DNA of 64,000 nt from CAWBRY01 sp963791295 (GTDB taxonomy: Bacteria > Bacteroidota > Bacteroidia > Chitinophagales > Chitinophagaceae): the NCBI GenBank assembly GCA_963791295.1, contig CAWBRY010000001.1, positions 1,922,001 to 1,986,000 on the forward strand, given 5' to 3'. Numbering within the stretch: the first letter of the stretch is position 1; every line of letters begins with the position of its first letter. Below are positions 52,301-61,300 of the stretch, piece by piece. A model generated the notes under the pieces. The model was not told the DNA's origin. It worked only from the letters and a program-made list of their open reading frames with translations, and ran no database searches. The position numbers were made by a program, and so were the translations under genes.

Positions 52301-55300
52301 CACTCCGGTAGTTGCCTTTGTCTCCGATGCAACTTCACTTGTTAACTGCGTTGAGACCATCACAAGAATTTATAGTGTCACTGACGCTTGTAACAATACG
52401 ATCAATGTTACTCAGATCATTACCAGAACACTTGATAACACGCCACCAACGGCATCAGATCCTGCTCCGATCAACCTGGCCGGATGTAATGCGGCTGTTC
52501 CTGCACCGGATATTACAGTGGTCACCGATGCGGCCGACAATTGCGGCACTCCGGTAGTTGCCTTTGTATCGGATGCAACGTCGCTGGTTAACTGCGTTGA
52601 GACCATCACAAGAACTTACAGTGTGACCGATGCTTGTAACAATACGATCAATGTTACGCAGATCATCACTCGCACACTGGATAACACGCCACCAACGGCA
52701 TCAGATCCTGCTCCAATCAACCTGGCAGGATGTAATGCAGCGGTTCCGGCTCCGGATATTACGGTAGTAACGGATGAAGCGGACAATTGCGGTATCCCGG
52801 TAGTTGCCTTTGTATCGGATGCGACCTCTTTAGTTAACTGCGTTGAAACAACAACCAGAACATATAGTGTCACCGATGCTTGTAACAATACGATCAATGT
52901 TACTCAGATCATTACCAGAACACTTGATAACACGCCACCAACGGCTTCAGATCCTGCTCCGATCAACCTGGCCGGATGTAATGCGGCGGTTCCTGCGCCA
53001 GATATCACAGTTGTTACAGATGCTGCTGATAACTGCGGCACTCCGGTAGTTGCCTTTGTCTCCGATGCAACTTCACTTGTTAACTGCGTTGAGACCATCA
53101 CAAGAATTTATAGTGTCACTGACGCTTGTAACAATACGATCAATGTTACTCAGATCATTACCAGAACACTTGATAACACGCCACCAACAGCTTCAGATCC
53201 TGCTCCAATTAACCTGGCAGGATGTAATGCGGCTGTACCTGCACCAGATATTTCGGTCGTCACTGATGCAGCGGACAATTGCGGTATTCCTGTAGTTGCC
53301 TTTGTATCTGACGCTACATCACTGGTTAACTGCGTTGAGACCATCACAAGAACTTACAGTGTGACCGATGCTTGTAACAATACGATCAATGTTACTCAGA
53401 TCATTACCAGAACACTGGATAACACACCGCCAACAGCATCTGATCCTGCTCCAATCAACCTGACAGGATGTAATGCAGCGGTTCCGGCTCCGGATATTAC
53501 GGTAGTAACGGATGAAGCGGACAATTGCGGTATCCCGGTAGTTGCCTTCGTATCGGATGCGACCTCTTTAGTTAACTGCGTTGAAACAACAACAAGAACA
53601 TATAGTGTCACCGATGCTTGTAACAATACGATCAATGTTACTCAGATCATCACTCGCACACTGGATAACACGCCACCAACGGCTTCAGATCCTGCTCCGA
53701 TTAACCTGGCGGGATGTAATGCGGCTGTACCGGCTCCGGATATCACAGTGGTAACTGACGAAGCAGACAATTGCGGCACTCCGGTAGTTGCCTTTGTCTC
53801 CGATGCAACTTCACTTGTTAACTGCGTTGAGACCATCACAAGAATTTATAGTGTCACTGACGCTTGTAACAATACGATCAATGTTACTCAGATCATTACC
53901 AGAACACTTGATAACACGCCACCAACGGCTTCGGATCCGGCTCCAATCAACCTGGCAGGATGTAATGCAGCTGTTCCTGCACCGGATATTACAGTGGTCA
54001 CCGATGCGGCCGACAATTGCGGCACTCCGGTAGTTGCTTTTGTATCGGATGCAACGTCGCTGGTTAACTGCGTTGAGACGATCACAAGAACTTATAGTGT
54101 CACTGACGCTTGTAACAACAGTATAACAGTTACCCAGCTCATCACAAGAACACTTGATAACACGCCGCCAACGGCATCAAATCCTGCTCCAATCAACCTG
54201 GCAGGATGTAATGCAGCGGTTCCGGCTCCGGATATTACGGTAGTAACGGATGAAGCGGACAATTGCGGTATCCCGGTAGTTGCCTTTGTATCGGATGCGA
54301 CCTCTTTAGTTAACTGCGTTGAAACAACAACAAGAACATATAGTGTCACCGATGCTTGTAACAATACGATCAATGTTACTCAGATCATCACTCGCACACT
54401 GGATAACACGCCACCAACGGCTTCAGATCCTGCTCCGATTAACCTGGCGGGATGTAATGCGGCTGTACCGGCTCCGGATATCACAGTGGTAACTGACGAA
54501 GCAGACAATTGCGGCACTCCGGTAGTTGCCTTTGTCTCCGATGCAACTTCACTTGTTAACTGCGTTGAGACCATCACAAGAATTTATAGTGTCACTGACG
54601 CTTGTAACAATACGATCAATGTTACTCAGATCATTACCAGAACACTTGATAACACGCCACCAACGGCATCAGATCCTGCGCCGATCAACCTGGCTGGTTG
54701 TAATGCGGCGGTTCCTGCGCCAGATATCACAGTTGTTACAGATGCTGCTGATAACTGCGGCACGCCTGTAGTTGCCTTTGTATCTGACGCTACATCACTG
54801 GTTAACTGCGTTGAGACCATCACAAGAACTTACAGTGTCACTGACGCTTGTAACAATACAATTAATGTTACTCAGATTATTACTCGCACACTGGATAACA
54901 CGCCACCAACGGCATCAGATCCTGCTCCGATCAACCTGGCAGGATGTAATGCAACAGTACCTGCTCCAGATATCACGGTAGTAACCGATGCAGCAGATAA
55001 TTGCGGTATTCCTGTAGTTGCCTTTGTCTCTGACGCTACATCATTAGTTAACTGCGTTGAAACAACAACAAGAACATATAGTGTAACGGACGCTTGTAAC
55101 AATACGATCAATGTTACTCAGATCATCACTCGCACACTTGATAACACGCCACCAACGGCTTCAGATCCTGCTCCGATCAACCTGGCTGGATGTAATGCAG
55201 CGGTTCCGGCTCCAGATATCACAGTGGTTACTGATGCTGCAGATAATTGCGGCACTCCGGTAGTTGCCTTTGTCTCCGATGCAACTTCACTTGTTAACTG

Positions 55301-58300
55301 CGTTGAGACCATCACAAGAATTTATAGTGTCACTGACGCTTGTAACAATACGATCAATGTTACTCAGATCATTACCAGAACACTTGATAACACGCCACCA
55401 ACAGCTTCGGATCCGGCTCCAATTAACCTGGCAGGATGTAATGCGGCTGTACCTGCACCAGATATTTCGGTCGTCACTGATGCAGCGGACAATTGCGGCA
55501 CTCCGGTAGTTGCTTTTGTATCTGACGCTACATCACTGGTTAACTGCGTTGAGACCATCACAAGAACTTACAGTGTGACCGATGCTTGTAACAATACGAT
55601 CAATGTTACGCAGATCATCACTCGCACACTGGATAACACGCCGCCAACGGCATCAGATCCTGCTCCGATCAACCTGGCAGGATGTAATGCAACAGTACCT
55701 GCTCCAGATATCACGGTAGTAACCGATGCAGCAGATAATTGCGGTATTCCTGTAGTTACCTTTGTCTCTGACGCTACATCATTAGTGAATTGCGTTGAAA
55801 CAACAACCAGAACCTATAGTGTAACGGACGCTTGTAACAATACGATCAATGTTACTCAGATCATCACTCGCACACTGGATAACACGCCACCAACGGCTTC
55901 AGATCCTGCTCCGATCAACCTCGCCGGATGTAATGCAGCGGTTCCTGCTCCGGATATCACAGTGGTCATCGATGCTGCAGATAATTGCGGCACTCCGGTA
56001 GTTGCCTTTGTATCGGATGCAACTTCACTTGTTAACTGCGTTGAGACCATCACAAGAATTTATAGTGTCACTGACGCTTGTAACAATACGATCAATGTTA
56101 CTCAGATCATTACCAGAACACTTGATAACACGCCACCAACGGCATCAGATCCTGCTCCGATCAACCTGGCCGGATGTAATGCGGCTGTTCCTGCACCGGA
56201 TATTACAGTGGTCACCGATGCGGCCGACAATTGCGGCACTCCGGTAGTTGCTTTTGTATCGGATGCAACGTCGCTGGTTAACTGCGTTGAGACCATCACA
56301 AGAACTTACAGTGTGACCGATGCTTGTAACAATACGATCAATGTTACGCAGATCATCACTCGCACACTGGATAACACGCCACCAACGGCATCAGATCCTG
56401 CTCCAATCAACCTGGCAGGATGTAATGCAGCGGTTCCGGCTCCGGATATTACGGTAGTAACGGATGAAGCGGACAATTGCGGTATCCCGGTAGTTGCCTT
56501 TGTATCGGATGCGACCTCTTTAGTTAACTGCGTTGAAACAACAACAAGAACATATAGTGTAACGGACGCTTGTAACAATACGATCAATGTAACTCAACTC
56601 ATTACAAGAACGCTGGATAACACGCCACCAACGGCATCAGATCCTGCTCCGATTAACCTGGCAGGATGTAATGCAACAGTACCTGCTCCAGATATCACGG
56701 TAGTAACCGATGCAGCAGATAATTGCGGTATTCCTGTAGTTACCTTTGTCTCTGACGCTACATCATTAGTGAATTGCGTTGAAACAACAACCAGAACATA
56801 TAGTGTCACCGATGCTTGTAACAATACGATCAATGTTACTCAGATCATTACCAGAACACTTGATAACACGCCACCAACGGCTTCGGATCCGGCTCCAATC
56901 AACCTGGCCGGATGTAATGCGGCTGTACCGGCTCCGGATATCACAGTGGTAACTGACGAAGCAGACAATTGCGGCACTCCGGTAGTTGCCTTTGTCTCCG
57001 ATGCAACTTCACTTGTTAACTGCGTTGAGACCATCACAAGAATTTATAGTGTCACTGACGCTTGTAACAATACGATCAATGTTACTCAGATCATTACTCG
57101 CACACTGGATAACACTCCACCGACAGCTTCGGATCCTGCTGCGATTAACCTGGCGGGATGTAATGCGGCTGTACCGGCTCCGGATATCACAGTGGTAACT
57201 GACGAAGCAGACAATTGCGGCACTCCGGTAGTTGCCTTTGTCTCCGATGCAACTTCACTTGTTAACTGCGTTGAGACCATCACAAGAATTTATAGTGTCA
57301 CTGACGCTTGTAACAATACGATCAATGTTACTCAGATCATTACCAGAACACTTGATAACACGCCACCAACAGCTTCGGATCCGGCTCCAATTAACCTAGC
57401 AGGATGTAATGCGGCTGTACCTGCACCAGATATTTCGGTCGTCACTGATGCAGCGGACAATTGCGGTATTCCTGTAGTTGCCTTTGTCTCTGATGCTACA
57501 TCACTGGTTAACTGCGTTGAGACCATCACCAGAACTTACAGTGTGACCGATGCTTGTAACAATACGATCAATGTTACTCAGATCATTACCAGAACACTTG
57601 ATAACACGCCACCAACGGCATCAGATCCTGCTCCGATCAACCTGGCCGGATGTAATGCAGCGGTTCCGGCTCCAGATATCACAGTGGTTACTGATGCTGC
57701 AGATAATTGCGGTACTCCGGTAGTTGCTTTTGTATCTGACGCTACATCACTGGTTAACTGCGTTGAGACCATCACAAGAACTTACAGTGTGACCGATGCT
57801 TGTAACAATACGATCAATGTTACGCAGATCATCACCAGAACACTTGATAACACGCCACCAACGGCATCAGATCCTGCTCCGATCAACCTGGCAGGATGTA
57901 ATGCAACAGTACCTGCTCCAGATATCACGGTAGTAACCGATGCGGCCGACAATTGCGGCACTCCGGTAGTTGCCTTTGTCTCTGATGCAACGTCGCTGGT
58001 TAACTGTGTTGAAACAACCACTCGCACTTATAGTGTCACCGATGCTTGTAACAATACGATCAATGTAACTCAACTCATTACAAGAACGCTGGATAATACG
58101 CCGCCAACGGCATCCGATCCTGCTCCAATCAACCTCGCCGGATGTAATGCCGCCGTTCCTGCTCCGGATATTACGGTGGTGACTGACGAAGCAGATAATT
58201 GCGGAACGCCGGTAGTAGCCTTTGTATCGGATGCTACCTCACTGGTCAACTGCGTTGAGACCATCACCAGAATTTATAGTGTCACTGACGCTTGTAACAA

Positions 58301-61300
58301 TACTATCAATGTTACTCAGATCATCACTCGCACACTGGATAATACGCCGCCAACAGCTTCTAATCCTGCTCCGATCAACCTGGCCGGATGTAATGCAGCA
58401 GTACCGGCTCCGGATATCACAGTCGTCACTGATGCAGCAGATAATTGCGGTACGCCGGTAGTTGCTTTTGTATCGGACGCTACATCATTAGTCAACTGTG
58501 TTGAAACTACAACGAGAACCTACAGTGTCACCGACGCTTGTAACAATACTATCAATGTAACTCAGATCATTACTCGCACACTGGATAACACGCCGCCAAC
58601 AGCATCAAATCCTGCTACGATCAACCTGGCAGGATGTAATGCCGCGCTTCCCGTACCAGATATAGCGGTGGTGACTGACGAAGCAGACAATTGCGGTATT
58701 CCTATAGTTGCTTTTGTATCGGATGCCACATCGCTGGTTAACTGTGTTGAAACAACAACTAGAACATATAGTGTAACGGACGCTTGTAACAATACGATCA
58801 ATGTTACTCAGATCATCACTCGCACACTGGATAATACTCCACCAACAGCATCAGATCCTGCTCCAATTAACCTGGCCGGATGTAATGCCGCCGTTCCAGC
58901 TCCGGATATTACGGTGGTGACTGACGAAGCCGACAATTGCGGCACTCCGGTAGTGGCCTTTGTATCGGATGCAACATCGCTGGTTAACTGTGTCGAAACT
59001 ATTACCAGAATTTATAGTGTTACTGACGCTTGTAACAATACGATCAATGTTACTCAGATCATCACTCGCACACTGGATAACACTCCACCGACAGCTTCTA
59101 ATCCTGCTGCGATTAACCTAGCAGGATGTAATGCAGCAGTACCGGCACCAGATATCACAGTCGTCACTGATGCAGCAGATAATTGCGGTACGCCGGTAGT
59201 TGCTTTTGTATCGGACGCTACCTCATTAGTCAACTGTGTTGAAACTACAACGAGAACCTACAGTGTCACCGACGCTTGTAACAATACGATCAATGTTACT
59301 CAGATCATTACTCGAACACTGGATAACACGCCGCCAACAGCATCAAATCCTGCTACGATCAACCTGGCAGGATGTAATGCCGCGCTTCCCGTACCAGATA
59401 TAGCGGTGGTGACTGACGAAGCAGACAATTGCGGTATTCCTATAGTTGCTTTTGTATCGGATGCCACATCGCTGGTTAACTGTGTTGAAACAACAACAAG
59501 AACATATAGTGTTACCGATGCTTGTAACAATACGATCAATGTTACTCAGATCATCACTCGCACACTTGATAATACTCCACCAACAGCATCAGATCCTGCT
59601 CCAATTAACCTGGCCGGATGTAATGCAGCCGTTCCAGCTCCGGATATTACGGTGGTGACTGACGAAGCCGACAATTGCGGAACTCCGGTAGTGGCCTTTG
59701 TATCGGATGCAACATCGCTGGTTAACTGTGTCGAAACTATTACCAGAATTTATAGCGTTACCGATGCTTGTAACAATACGATCAATGTTACTCAGATCAT
59801 CACTCGCACACTGGATAACACTCCACCGACGGCTTCTAATCCTGCTGCGATTAACCTGGCAGGATGTAATGCAGCCGTGCCGGTACCAGATATTACAGTA
59901 GTTATCGATGCTGCAGATAATTGCGGCATTCCTGTGGTTGCCTTTGTTTCTGATGCTACAACATTGGTTAACTGCATTGAAACAACAACAAGGACCTATA
60001 GCGTAACTGACGCTTGTAATAATACTATCAATGTAATTCAGCTAATAACAAGAACCCTCGATAATATTTCACCAACCGCAACAAATCCGGCTCCACTAAA
60101 TCTGGCAGGATGTAACGCCACTGTTCCTGCACCCGATGTTTCAGTCGTGACGAATGCGGCTGATAATTGCGGCAATCCGGTAGTTGCCTTCGTATCTGAT
60201 GCTACATCGCTGGTTAACTGTGTTGAAACAACATTAAGAACTTATAGTGTTACCGATGCGTGTAACAATAGTATAACTGTAGTTCAGACGATTACACGAA
60301 CATTGGATGTAACACCTCCTGTAGTAACTTGTCCGGCTGATGTAGAGGTATGTGAGGTTCCAGGAAATAACTATGCTGTTCCGCTGCTGACTGCAACAGA
60401 TGATTGCTCTGGCGCCATTACAACTAGCTTCCAGGTTACCGGAGCTACGACTAGAGCTGGCGCAGGAAATGATGCCAGCGGAGTATTTAATACTGGTGTC
60501 TCAACCATTCAATGGACAATAACCGACGCCTGCGGTAATGTTTCCAACTGTACCACACTCGTTACCATTAATCCACTACCAGTAATCGTCATTGACCCGG
60601 TAGGTAGCTTGTGTATTGACGGCGCTCCAATAACGTTAACAGCCAATCCAACTGGAGGAACTTTCAGTGGGCCTGGTATTACTGGTGACACATTTGATCC
60701 GGGAGCAGCGGGACTTGGAACGCACACGATTACCTATTCTTACACAGACGCAAATGGATGTACGGGAACCAATACAACGTCAATAACTGTTAACCCGCTT
60801 CCGGTGGTGACGATTACTCCGGTGGCAGACCTTTGCGTTAATGCTGCAGTGGTTACCTTAAATGCCAATCCAACGGGTGGTACATTCAGCGGACCTGGTG
60901 TTGTCGGCAACACATTTGACCCAGCTGCTGCAGGCCCAGGAACACACACCATTGATTATACCTATACCGATGGCAATGGTTGTACCGGTACTAATAGCAT
61001 TGACATAATAGTTAATGCGCTTCCAGTTATTACCATCACGCCAGTGGCAGATCTTTGTGCTAACGCTGCACCCGTTACATTAACTGCTAATCCAACCGGT
61101 GGAACCTTTAGTGGAACTGGTGTTACCGGATCAACCTTTAATCCAATCACGGCAGGACCGGGCCCACACATTATTTCTTACACCTATACCGATCCGGCAG
61201 GTTGTACAGCTACTGAAACAATCACCATCAACGTGAACCCGCTTCCTGTGGTGGATGCAGGTACTTACCCCGCCGTCTGTATGGATGGAGCTGCTATCAC

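Larger units (their letters stand above)
41125..60311 (+). repeat. 78 tandem 246-bp units (82 residues), HYR-like
   Basis: Consensus unit: TPPTASNPAPINLAGCNAAV, PAPDITVVTDEADNCGTPVV, AFVSDATSLVNCVETTTRTY, SVTDACNNTINVTQIITRTL, DN. The span plus the one missing base is exactly 78 x 246. Each unit has four cysteines (GCNAA, DNCG, VNCVE, DACNN). The DACNN and TRTYSVTD features resemble HYR domains, and true HYR domains flank the array on both sides, so it may be derived from them. The first and last two units are the most diverged. DEADNC is the only form before ~49.0 kb; DAADNC forms are mixed in after that. Confidence 0.95.

Noticed and set aside
41793..59977. Many open frames of 60-220 codons on the minus strand with a shared sequence, spaced 246 bases
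   Set aside because: They are the reverse complement of the 82-residue repeat and recur only because the repeat recurs. They have no ribosome-binding or promoter signals, and the opposite strand codes for a coherent domain protein.
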